Origin: Acetobacterium woodii DSM 1030
GTDB lineage: Bacteria; Bacillota; Clostridia; Eubacteriales; Eubacteriaceae
Direction of reading: 5' to 3'
Assembly: GCF_000247605.1 (NCBI RefSeq)
Contig: NC_016894.1
Coordinates: 1,302,001 to 1,366,000, forward strand
DNA length: 64,000 bases
Positions within the stretch are counted from its first letter, which is position 1; each line of letters starts with the position of its first letter. Positions 34,628 to 42,249 of this stretch are shown here, piece after piece. A program made the translations under genes and the position numbers. A model generated the notes under the pieces. That model was not told where the DNA came from, searched no databases, and saw only the letters and a list, made by a program, of their open reading frames with translations.

Positions 34628-36994
34628 GTGCGACATGAAGTCGCTTAATTAATTGTTTGGCATTTTTACTACATGACCAAACCAATCATTCCGTTGGTTG
34701 AGCCTAGTATCACCTGCATTGTTAGTAATGACATTGTTGGGAAGCTGATATGAAAAAGTAACCCTCTATAAGGTTGAACCGTGAGGGAATACCGATACTG
34801 CTAGCAACAAAGCAGTTAGGGAGCGGGCTTGGTAGTATGGTTAACATATGTGAACCGTTGATAAACGTCGTTAAGCTGAACAGGCTAAAGTTGCTGATAA
34901 GCCTGAACCAAAAGGTACGCAGTTGGATAACTCTCTCCAGCGATGGAGTTACACGGACATTAAACTGCCGGCGAAGAGACGGAACCTAACCTACCATTTT
35001 GTTAATTAAGTGGAACATGGTAAACCCGTATTTCTGCCTAATATAATAGGCAAGTAGACCGTAAGGAATGCCGTTGGGAATGCGGGTAGAAGATTGTGGA
35101 AAAAGCGAAGGTCACATTGTAATGATGTGGATAGGGATTTAAATGTTATCTCACACGAAAGTGGGCAGACTTCCACGCGGTTTTCAATCACAAGAAAATT
35201 TACAGAATTTTTGAAAGGAGAAAATGCAAATGAACGTTAAAACGTGTGCTACTTCTGACGTAGTAAAGCGATGGGAAGATATTGATTGGAACAAAGCGAC
35301 TATCTATGTTAAAAAACTGCAAATCCGTATTGTGAAAGCTCAAAAGGAGGGCAAATACAATAAAGTTAAATCATTACAGTATTTGCTATCACATTCGTTT
35401 TATGCCAAAGCATTGGCTGTAAAAAAGGTTACAGACAATAAAGGCAAAAGAACCGCCGGTGTTGATGGAGAAATCTGGAATACACCGGAAAGTAAGTTTT
35501 ACGCTATTATGAAAATGAAAAGTAGAGGTTACAAACCACAACCTTTAAAAAGAGTTTATATTCCTAAGAAAAATGGAAAGAAAAGACCACTCAGTATTCC
35601 AACAATGATAGATAGAGCAATGCAGACATTATATAAATTTACATTAGAACCAATTGCAGAAACTACCGCTGATCCTAATTCATATGGATTTAGAGTAGGA
35701 AGATGCACGCAGGACGCTATCGAACAATGTTTTACTTCTCTGAACAAGGGAAAGTCCGCTAAATGGGTATTGGAGGGTGACATCAAAGGCTGTTTTGACA
35801 ATATTAGTCATGAATGGATTCTTGATAATATCCCAATAGACAGAAATATCCTAAAGAAATGGCTAAAAAGTGGATATATAGAAACAGGCAAACTTTTTCC
35901 AACAGAAACAGGGAGTCCTCAAGGATCACCTATTTCACCAGTAATCAGTAATATGGTCTTAGATGGACTGGAAACAGTGATTAAAGAAAAATACCATAAG
36001 AAATTTATTAATGGAGCATGGTATTTTCCTAAAGTAAACTTTATCCGTTATGCTGATGATTTTATAGTAACTGGCGAAAGTTATGAACTACTGGAAAAAG
36101 GAGTAATGCCAATCATCAAGGAATTTTTGACTGAAAGAGGATTAGAACTGTCAGAAGAAAAAACCGTGATCACTCATATAACAGAGGGGTTTGATTTCCT
36201 GGGATGTAATATCAGAATGTATGGAAATAAACTTTTGACAACACCTGCACAAAAGAACTATAAGGCAATCATTGAGAAAATCAGAAAGATAATAAAGCGA
36301 AACCCATCCATAAAACAGGAAATTCTAATAAGAATCCTTAATCCAATCATCAGAGGATGGGTAAACTATCAGAAATTCAATGTATCATCTAAACGATTTG
36401 AAGATCTCGATTATGACATTTGGAAAGCATTGTGGAACTGGTGTAAGAGAAGACATCCTAAAAAAGGGAAAAAATGGATTGCAAACAAATATTTTCATGT
36501 GATAGGTACTAGAACATGGACATTTTCAGTAAAAACAGACGGAAAAATAGACAATGGTGAGGACTTTTATCTAAAGCTAGTTTACGCTACAAACACTGAT
36601 ATAAGAAGATTCACCAAAATTAAAGCAGAAACTAATCCGTTTGATAGCGAATGGCAAATATACTTTGAAGAACGAGAAGATTTAAAAATGCGTAACGAAT
36701 TAAGAGGACGAAGAATCATAAATAACTTATGGAAAATGCAAAAAGGTATTTGTCCTTATTGTTCGACGAAAATCACAGCGGATACAGATTTTAGAATTCA
36801 TCAACAAGATTCTCCGCTGGGAAAAAAGAAATATCTCGTACATTCAGAATGCCACCGAAACTTACATGATAAAACGAAAGACTTAGAGCTGGCTCTTTAA
36901 CGAGAGTTTATGAAAGCTTGAGCCGTATGAGGGGAAACTCTCACGTACGGTTCTTAGAGGGGAAGGGAGTAGTAATACTCCTGACCTACTCGAT
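34628..36994 (+). mobile_element. Complete group II intron inserted in helicase gene
   Basis: The 5' boundary is GTGCGACATG (GUGYG consensus) right after the Trp codon at 34625-34627. The 3' end is CCTACTCGAT at 36994 before CAG CTG. Domain V is at 36920-36953 (GAGCCGT, GGGGAAACTC, ACGGTTC, with the AGC catalytic triad). Domain VI carries an unpaired A in CCTGACCTAC. A maturase ORF lies at 35230. Length 2,367 bp. Removal restores the helicase frame exactly, so the element is likely splicing-competent. The insertion is just after helicase motif VI. Confidence 0.92.
35230..36900 (+). CDS. ltrA: Group II intron reverse transcriptase/maturase with HNH endonuclease
   Basis: ATG 35230 is 9 nt after GAAAGGAG (ATG 35224 would be too close). 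The protein of 556 residues has RT motifs including GVDGEIW, VYIPKKNGKKRPLSIPT, GDIKGCFDNI, the catalytic YADD (near 275) and GTSPQG-like GSPQGSPISP. A maturase X domain follows (RGWVNYQ). The C-terminal HNH region has CPYCSTKI and HSECHRNLH. All hallmark residues appear intact, so the intron should be able to retrohome. It is encoded within domain IV of the intron. Confidence 0.93.
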   Translation: MNVKTCATSDVVKRWEDIDWNKATIYVKKLQIRIVKAQKEGKYNKVKSLQYLLSHSFYAKALAVKKVTDNKGKRTAGVDGEIWNTPESKFYAIMKMKSRGYKPQPLKRVYIPKKNGKKRPLSIPTMIDRAMQTLYKFTLEPIAETTADPNSYGFRVGRCTQDAIEQCFTSLNKGKSAKWVLEGDIKGCFDNISHEWILDNIPIDRNILKKWLKSGYIETGKLFPTETGSPQGSPISPVISNMVLDGLETVIKEKYHKKFINGAWYFPKVNFIRYADDFIVTGESYELLEKGVMPIIKEFLTERGLELSEEKTVITHITEGFDFLGCNIRMYGNKLLTTPAQKNYKAIIEKIRKIIKRNPSIKQEILIRILNPIIRGWVNYQKFNVSSKRFEDLDYDIWKALWNWCKRRHPKKGKKWIANKYFHVIGTRTWTFSVKTDGKIDNGEDFYLKLVYATNTDIRRFTKIKAETNPFDSEWQIYFEEREDLKMRNELRGRRIINNLWKMQKGICPYCSTKITADTDFRIHQQDSPLGKKKYLVHSECHRNLHDKTKDLELAL

Positions 36995-37852
36995 CAGCTG
37001 ATCGAGAATAAACAAAAATTCATTGGTCAGATCATGACCAGTAAGCTTCCCGGACGATCCTGTGATGATGTCGATGAGCAGGCGTTATCCTATGCCGAAG
37101 TCAAAGCCCTGGCCACTGGTAATCCGCTCATTAAGGAGAAAATGGATCTGGATGTGAAGGTCAGTAAGCTAAAGCTGATCAAAGCCAATTTTGCCAGTCA
37201 ACGTTATCGTTTAGAGGACAATATCTTAAAAGCTTACCCAAGAGCAATCAGTGTCCAAACCGAGCAAAAGAGCGCTTTAATTGAGGACATGAAGCTCTAT
37301 GAATCGAAACAGCCGACAAAGGATCACTTTGAAATGACCATTGGCAATGTTTTTCATACTGACAAGAAAGAAGCCGGTAATGCCATTTTGGAGGCAGTTA
37401 AAAAGCTGAAAGATGACAAACCAAGAGCAATCGGCCAGTATGCCGGATTTAAAATGGCAGCCAAGTATGCCGGTTTCGATGGCGTGGATCTATATCTCAA
37501 AAATCAGGCCACTCATACCGTCCATTTGGGTACCGATCCCCTGGGCAATATTACCCGCATCGGTCATGTCCTGGACAGTATCCCGGAGCAGATTAAAAAA
37601 TGTGGAATGAATATTAAGGACACCCTGGAACGTCTGGAAAACGCCAGGGATGAGGTTAAAAAGCCTTTTCCCCAGGAACAGGAACTAAACGACTACCTGC
37701 TTCGCTTAAACGAGTTAAATACGATGCTCAGTATCGAACAATCCGAGCCGACCCAGGGAAGCCAGGAAAATGAAGACAATTTGGATAAAGAACTTCGGGA
37801 AGATATGGAAATGAATGCCATTGACGAAGGAGAATGGGATCTGGAGCAATAG
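36995..37852 (+). CDS. Giant SNF2 helicase/N6-adenine methylase, exon 2
   Basis: The 3' exon starts with CAG at 36995 and encodes 285 residues that continue the helicase after Trp-2241, giving about 2,526 residues in total. The sequence ENKQKFIGQIMTSK, then ALSYAEVKALATGNP and a long helical region, is the usual C-terminal part of this family. An internal ATG at 37034 gives a free-standing ORF but has no SD. The protein ends DEGEWDLEQ, an acidic tail shared with other ICE proteins. Expression of this part depends on intron splicing. Confidence 0.88.
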   Translation, partial: QLIENKQKFIGQIMTSKLPGRSCDDVDEQALSYAEVKALATGNPLIKEKMDLDVKVSKLKLIKANFASQRYRLEDNILKAYPRAISVQTEQKSALIEDMKLYESKQPTKDHFEMTIGNVFHTDKKEAGNAILEAVKKLKDDKPRAIGQYAGFKMAAKYAGFDGVDLYLKNQATHTVHLGTDPLGNITRIGHVLDSIPEQIKKCGMNIKDTLERLENARDEVKKPFPQEQELNDYLLRLNELNTMLSIEQSEPTQGSQENEDNLDKELREDMEMNAIDEGEWDLEQ

Positions 37853-37897
37853 TTATAATTAATAATGATCTTAACAGAAGGGAATAGTAAAAATCGA

Positions 37898-38026
37898 ATG
37901 AAAAAAACAATCAGTCAGGAAGTAGTAAAACAGGGAATAGGGCCGTCCATGGACGAGCTTATTGAATCTGGAATTAAAAATAGAATCATTCATGTTTCAC
38001 TCACTTTGAATATTTCTTTTCAATAA
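37898..38026 (+). CDS. Possible 42-residue peptide
   Basis: An ATG ORF (MKKTISQEVVKQGIGPSMDE at the start) ends 1 bp before the strong terminator. The SD is weak and far (GGGA about 14 nt upstream). No family is recognised; it may be chance. Confidence 0.25.
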   Translation: MKKTISQEVVKQGIGPSMDELIESGIKNRIIHVSLTLNISFQ

Positions 38027-38027
38027 C

Positions 38028-38070
38028 AAAGGGGTGTGCAGCAGTCAATTGATTGCTGCACACCCTTTTT
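38028..38070 (+). terminator. Strong intrinsic terminator ending the ICE operon
   Basis: GGGTGTGCAGCA (38032-38043) pairs perfectly with TGCTGCACACCC (38054-38065), flanked by AAA and TTTTT. The 10-nt loop is itself palindromic (TCAATTGA). Confidence 0.9.
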
Positions 38071-38556
38071 GTTGTGCTTAAAATTTGATTTAAGAAGGAT
38101 CTGACAGATGAATATTGAGGGTGGGGACAACGTTAGACCACTGAAAACAGAAGCGTGGTGTGGTAGAGCCTAAATAATAAATCTATTCGGCCTTTTAATG
38201 TGCTGCTGCATTAAAATGTCGTCATTGGGGATGAGAACGTAAACCCAAGTAAAACAATCACGGTTCGGGGGAAACTTCGGGAGAGATTTTGGATTCGTTA
38301 AGGTGATAGTCATCTTTGTAGTTTGGACGAAGGATAATGAGAATCCAGTGGTCATGAAAAAACCACCTATCCAGCAGACTTTTTTTAACAAAAGACGTAG
38401 AAATGACAAGCTTTATGCTTTTTTGCTTTCAGGATTTCTACGCCCTTTTTTAGTGATTGAAAAAGAAAATAGCAGAGTTTTGATCACTATGGTATGCTTT
38501 TCTGTTTTATTTATACCTATAGTAAATTTGTTTACTTGGGAATTGAAAAATAAATA
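38071..38556. other. Non-coding region with several hairpins
   Basis: No ORF with an SD is convincing here; an 85-codon frame at 38303 has none. Hairpins are visible: TTTTAATG/CATTAAAA near 38195-38218 and CGTAGAAAT (38396-38404) with ATTTCTACG (38434-38442) followed by CCCTTTTTT. The latter has a terminator layout with an internal AAGC/GCTT pair. The region could hold a small RNA or be a decayed gene. Confidence 0.4.
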
Positions 38557-38584
38557 TTGACGAATTATCACTAAAGGGTATATT
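38557..38584 (+). promoter_or_regulatory. Promoter of the SOS polymerase gene
   Basis: TTGACG (38557-38562) and TATATT (38579-38584) are 16 bp apart; TATAAT overlaps at 38584-38589. The LexA box follows directly downstream. Confidence 0.6.
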
Positions 38585-38593
38585 ATAATAATA

Positions 38594-38605
38594 GAACAGA
38601 CGTTC
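38594..38605 (+). promoter_or_regulatory. LexA/SOS box
   Basis: GAACAGACGTTC fits the Gram-positive LexA consensus GAACnnnnGTTC perfectly. It lies at the expected transcription start, 34 bp before the polymerase start codon. Confidence 0.82.
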
Positions 38606-38638
38606 TTTGTAAAACAAAAAGTTATTAAGGGTGAGAAA

Positions 38639-39892
38639 ATGGAACGTACTATTTTACATAGTGATATGAATTCGTTTTATGCGGCGGTTGAGTGTTTGTA
38701 TAATCCGAAAATTAGAGATAAACCTGTGGCCGTTGGAGGCAATCCAGAAAAACGTCACGGGATCATCCTGGCTAAGAATGAAAAAGCCAAAAAAGCCGGT
38801 GTTAAAACCGGAGAAGCTTTATGGCAGGCGATGGGAAAATGTCCAGGGCTTGTCATCGTACCACCGAATTATGAACGATATCTCAGATATTCAAAGTTAT
38901 CCAGGCAGATTTATAACCGGTACTCGGATCAGGTCGAGCCTTATGGCCTCGATGAGTCGTGGATCGATTGTACAAACAGTCTGAAGATCCATGGATCAGG
39001 GGAGGAAATTGCTAAAAAGATCAGTGCTGAAATTAAGGATGAGCTGGGAGTGACGGTATCAATCGGCGTATCCTGGAACAAGATATTTGCAAAGTATGGA
39101 TCGGATTACAAAAAACCAGATGCAATCACAGTGATCACCCGAGATAATTATAAAAAAATCGTCTGGGAGCAGGAAGCTGGGGATCTGCTTTATGTGGGGC
39201 GATCTACTCAGAAAAAACTTTTAAAATACGGAATTTATACCATTGGTCAATTAGCAGAGAGCAATCTTGACTTTCTGATTCAAATATTTGGTAAGATGGG
39301 CACCGTTCTATGGCGGTTTGCAAACGGTCTGGACGATAGTCCGGTTAAAAGCTTTGATGAGCATTACAATGGCAATGAACGGCTGATTAAAAGCATTGGT
39401 AACAGTATTACCACTCCCAGGGATTTAATAAATCTGAAGGACGTCAAGATTATTATATTTATGCTTACCGAGAGTGTGGCCATGCGGTTAAGGGAAACCG
39501 GCTGTTATTGTCAAACAGTGGCCATTCATGTTCGAAATAAAGAGCTTCATAGCTTCACCAGGCAAATGAAGCTTCAGAAACCATCGGATCTGACCAATGA
39601 AATAGCCAGAGCAGCTATTGATCTGCTTGTTAGAAACTATGATTTCAACTCAGACATCCGCTCCATGGGCGTGAGGGTTACAGATTTGGTACCGGATTCA
39701 ACACCCATTCAACTGGATTTATTTGGTAATGAGGAATTACGCGTAAGGCAAGCAAGACTAGATGAAACTGTTGATGGACTAAAGAAACGCTTCGGCAATT
39801 TGGCGGTGCGAAGGGCGATAACCATTGACGATCCGATGGGTTGCCTGGATGCGAAGAAGGATCATACTATTCATCCAATCGGATATTTTTAG
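38639..39892 (+). CDS. Y-family DNA polymerase (DinB/UmuC-like)
   Basis: This 417-residue protein begins MERTILHSDMNSFYAAVE, the Y-family palm start with the first catalytic Asp. YGLDESWID supplies the other acidic residues, and SIGVSWNKIFAKYGSDYKKP is characteristic. Near the C-terminus TPIQLDLFG is a clamp-binding motif (QLDLF). These enzymes copy damaged DNA with low fidelity. The perfect LexA box upstream means induction by DNA damage. It is a separate unit after the ICE operon terminator and could still be ICE cargo, since the tRNA scar lies further right. Confidence 0.93.
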   Translation: MERTILHSDMNSFYAAVECLYNPKIRDKPVAVGGNPEKRHGIILAKNEKAKKAGVKTGEALWQAMGKCPGLVIVPPNYERYLRYSKLSRQIYNRYSDQVEPYGLDESWIDCTNSLKIHGSGEEIAKKISAEIKDELGVTVSIGVSWNKIFAKYGSDYKKPDAITVITRDNYKKIVWEQEAGDLLYVGRSTQKKLLKYGIYTIGQLAESNLDFLIQIFGKMGTVLWRFANGLDDSPVKSFDEHYNGNERLIKSIGNSITTPRDLINLKDVKIIIFMLTESVAMRLRETGCYCQTVAIHVRNKELHSFTRQMKLQKPSDLTNEIARAAIDLLVRNYDFNSDIRSMGVRVTDLVPDSTPIQLDLFGNEELRVRQARLDETVDGLKKRFGNLAVRRAITIDDPMGCLDAKKDHTIHPIGYF

Positions 39893-39950
39893 ATAATTTA
39901 TTCATGAGTGTTATATTGCAATTAAGTGATCATCTTATTTGAAAATGAAA

Positions 39951-39984
39951 TTCCGATTTATGTAAGTATTTAAATAAATCGGAA
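39951..39984 (+). terminator. Stem-loop after polymerase gene
   Basis: TTCCGATTTAT (39951-39961) pairs with ATAAATCGGAA (39974-39984) around 12 nt. There is no T tract, so termination strength is uncertain. Confidence 0.4.
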
Positions 39985-40007
39985 GGGTGTTACATATTTA
40001 GCCTTTT

Positions 40008-40044
40008 ATATTCTCAATTTTAACGTTATTAAAATTGAGAATAT
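40008..40044 (+). promoter_or_regulatory. Perfect 16-bp inverted repeat
   Basis: ATATTCTCAATTTTAA and TTAAAATTGAGAATAT form a perfect AT-rich stem with loop CGTTA. It abuts the -35 box (TTGACC at 40045), so it may be an operator or a bidirectional terminator. Confidence 0.6.
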
Positions 40045-40073
40045 TTGACCAACATCTAATATTAGTGTATATT
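40045..40073 (+). promoter_or_regulatory. Promoter for the gene at 40108
   Basis: TTGACC (40045-40050) and TATATT (40068-40073) with 17-bp spacing. The SD GTAGGA precedes ATG 40108. Confidence 0.55.
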
Positions 40074-40107
40074 TATTATAATTAAATTTAACGAAAGTAG
40101 GATAAGT

Positions 40108-40506
40108 ATGAATGATTGCCATATCTGGGATAATGCTGGTTCTCTAGTGAAAGAAATCGAAATGCATGAAAAATATGAAACATTTATTATCAAAACCGTA
40201 AATTATTTTAAAGAACTCGATTGGATTATTGAGACTCTAAACGAGGTAGATAAAGAAAAAATTAAGTCGATTGGTTATTTTAGTGAGATGAAAAGCTTAA
40301 ATGAAGGCGTAGCAGATATTTTATTAGATTTATTGAGGTATGCTGATCGTGCGGTTTTCCAGTATTTGGTTCCAACACATAAGTTTTTAGATGATATCGA
40401 ATGCTTATTACTGAATGATACTAACCCTATTAATATAGAGGTATTTGTATGTTATAAAGGTGTAATTATGGGTGATGCAAAAAAGAATATGAATTTAATA
40501 AAGTAA
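40108..40506 (+). CDS. Hypothetical helical protein
   Basis: This 132-residue soluble protein has alternating charged and aliphatic residues typical of helices, and no signal peptide or recognised motif. It has its own promoter and SD, and an unusual 16-bp palindrome just upstream. It lies between the SOS polymerase and the GNAT gene near the tRNA scar, so it is probably accessory cargo. The function is unknown. Confidence 0.6.
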   Translation: MNDCHIWDNAGSLVKEIEMHEKYETFIIKTVNYFKELDWIIETLNEVDKEKIKSIGYFSEMKSLNEGVADILLDLLRYADRAVFQYLVPTHKFLDDIECLLLNDTNPINIEVFVCYKGVIMGDAKKNMNLIK

Positions 40507-40652
40507 TATTGTTTGTTTAAATTACGCTTTTTTATATGCTTGTGCTTGCTTTAATTCTAACCAACATATAGTAGCTCATGTGAAATAATTGGCAAAAGGA
40601 AGATACACTTAAAATTCAACAAATAAACATAATAATAGTAAAGGAGAAAAAT

Positions 40653-41105
40653 ATGTTAGAATGTGACCTCAATGAATTTTCGAATAACGAACTCGCTTTT
40701 ATAATTCCTTTAATAGGTTTGTTTAATTATCGGTTTAATAATGATATTCACGGTTCAGTTGTGGATAGTGTTTCTTTCGTCCGTTTCGAGTTTTTTATAG
40801 GAGAACCAATCAATAATAATACTCTAGTCTTACAATTCAAAGTAAAGGATCAAGAGAATGTTTGCGAAGGGTTTTGTAATTACGTCCATATATCAAATAT
40901 TTTGATACCACCTAGTTATCGGCGACAGGGTATTGCAAATTCGATTCTAGCAGTAATGACACTAGTAGCTCATACTAAAGTAGGAATCGATTTTTTCATC
41001 ACTGGAATAGTTAACGACTCATGGAAAGACTATTTATTATCAATTGGTGGTTTAGAGGATGGAGTAGGCGATGTTCAAATTGATTACAACGTTTTTTTTG
41101 AGTGA
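40653..41105 (+). CDS. GNAT-like acetyltransferase
   Basis: The SD AAAGGAG lies 8 nt upstream. In the 150-residue product the segment ISNILIPPSYRRQGIANSIL (about 83-102) is motif A of GNAT enzymes, with the acetyl-CoA pyrophosphate loop RRQGIA. The N-terminal half is unlike common families and the substrate is unknown. It ends next to the element-end repeats and tRNA fragment. Confidence 0.7.
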   Translation: MLECDLNEFSNNELAFIIPLIGLFNYRFNNDIHGSVVDSVSFVRFEFFIGEPINNNTLVLQFKVKDQENVCEGFCNYVHISNILIPPSYRRQGIANSILAVMTLVAHTKVGIDFFITGIVNDSWKDYLLSIGGLEDGVGDVQIDYNVFFE

Positions 41106-41264
41106 ATGAAAAGAATATAAGAAACATAGCTGTCGCAAATATTTCGCGTTGTAAAATGATGTGAAATAATTATTTAATTAAAGATCGGGAATTATTTGAC
41201 GAGCAACCTTACTAAAGTCAATTAATATGTCGATAATCAGTTAAATTAATTGTCACTGTGTACT

Positions 41265-41651
41265 GGTACGGTTCGCTTCCTCCAAATAAATTTGCAATGA
41301 AGATAAAGTGATTTTAATCAATTTGTATATTTACTGTTGGCAATAAGTGTCTTTCATAAAGAATGACAGCTCCTATGTATTTGGAATTGAAAAAATATTA
41401 CGTAATGTTGTCGCAAAAGTGTCGCACTTGACAGTAAAAAAGGCTTCATTATGCCATAAACCTACTGATTCGTAATCAGTAGGTCGGGGGTTCGATTCCC
41501 CCCGCTAGCTCCAGTAAGAATATCATATTTTGTTAGAAGAATGGTTTTAATTAGCGATTCTTTTTTTATTTTTTGTTTTATCTTTCCACTTTAAAGTATG
41601 ACCGACTGATAAAAATCGAAAAACTCTGGCTATTTACCCCTATTTTTGTCG
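41265..41651 (+). repeat. Element-end repeat with tRNA-Thr 3' fragment, copy 1
   Basis: This stretch is similar over about 390 bp to 51247-51647. Shared blocks include GGTACGG[TA]TCGCTTCC, CAATGAAGATAAAGTGATT, GGCAA[TC]AAGTG, the tRNA 3' half and TATGACCGACTG. Partial copies occur at 47410 and 49430. The repeat looks like the right end of related integrative elements including the attachment site. Confidence 0.75.
41461..41513 (+). pseudogene. 3' half of tRNA-Thr(CGT), likely att scar
   Basis: The anticodon arm ACTGA-TTCGTAA-TCAGT (anticodon CGT), a canonical T arm GGGGG-TTCGATT-CCCCC and the 3' end GCTAGCTCCA are present. The acceptor 5' strand and D arm are missing, so this is not a functional tRNA gene. 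A 53-bp copy with one mismatch lies at 51443-51495. Confidence 0.85.
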
Positions 41652-41660
41652 ACTTGTGGA

Positions 41661-41850
41661 TATTACGGGGTGGCGGGGTTCTTCCGCAAAAATCCGTTAT
41701 CCGGATTTTGAATGTGGATCATACATCAATTTGGCCGTCAATAATTTTTGACCGCATCGACCATACATGGTTCGTTTTATCATTTTCAACGTATTGTTTA
41801 CCCTCTCCACAAATCCATTGCAACATCTGTTTGACTGTTTGTTAAACTGT
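41661..41850 (-). pseudogene. 3' remnant of an ISL3-family transposase gene and terminal repeat
   Basis: Positions 41677-41697 are the same 21-bp terminal repeat as at 53347-53367. The following 120 bp are the reverse complement of the transposase C-terminal coding region at about 55000-55095 ([21 protein letters not shown]). It then diverges. The outer 16 bp (41661-41676) match 53331-53346 at 15 of 16 positions. Confidence 0.75.
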
Positions 41851-42055
41851 TTTTCGCAAAGCGGTCGTTTCGATTAGTCCATTGTATTTTAAACCGCCTG
41901 AATCTCTTTTGAAGTTATTTTACAATAATTTGACTGATTTTTCACTACACTATCTTTTGAGATACTTACGATTCTTCTTTATAAACACTCCTCAAAATTC
42001 AAACTTTTTTGTTAAGTGTTCTTTCATTTGACACTTACTTTAATTTTTATGCAAA
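41851..42055. other. AT-rich non-coding stretch
   Basis: No ORF or clear signal is seen. A decayed continuation of the ISL3 remnant on the minus strand is possible near its left end. Confidence 0.3.
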
Positions 42056-42086
42056 GAACCCGATTTTCATTTTGAAAACCGGGTTC
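42056..42086 (-). terminator. Intrinsic terminator for the minus-strand surface protein gene
   Basis: GAACCCGATTTTC and GAAAACCGGGTTC pair around ATTTT with one mismatch. On the minus strand it is followed by TTTGCATAAAAATT. Confidence 0.6.
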
Positions 42087-42249
42087 CTTGACAGTATGGC
42101 CCGACCTATATAATCGAACTTTAAAACAAGATTGGTATTATTTTTTAACACCGACTAAGGATGAATCGGCGGGCTATTTTCGCTTGGACCATCACATAGC
42201 CGATTTATTCTTAATCGCCTTTTCAAAAGATCGCTTGACTTCTCGGAAA

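Noticed and set aside
34774-34989. 71-codon ORF within the group II intron
   Set aside because: Lies in the structured RNA domains of the intron before the maturase; no SD.
38303-38560. 85-codon ORF upstream of the polymerase gene
   Set aside because: No SD, runs through hairpins and ends inside the promoter; composition does not look like a stable protein.
41461-41513. Functional tRNA-Thr gene
   Set aside because: Acceptor 5' strand and D arm are missing; only the 3' half is present.
41573-41845. 90-codon plus-strand ORF
   Set aside because: Covers the att repeat and the reversed ISL3 remnant; no independent evidence.
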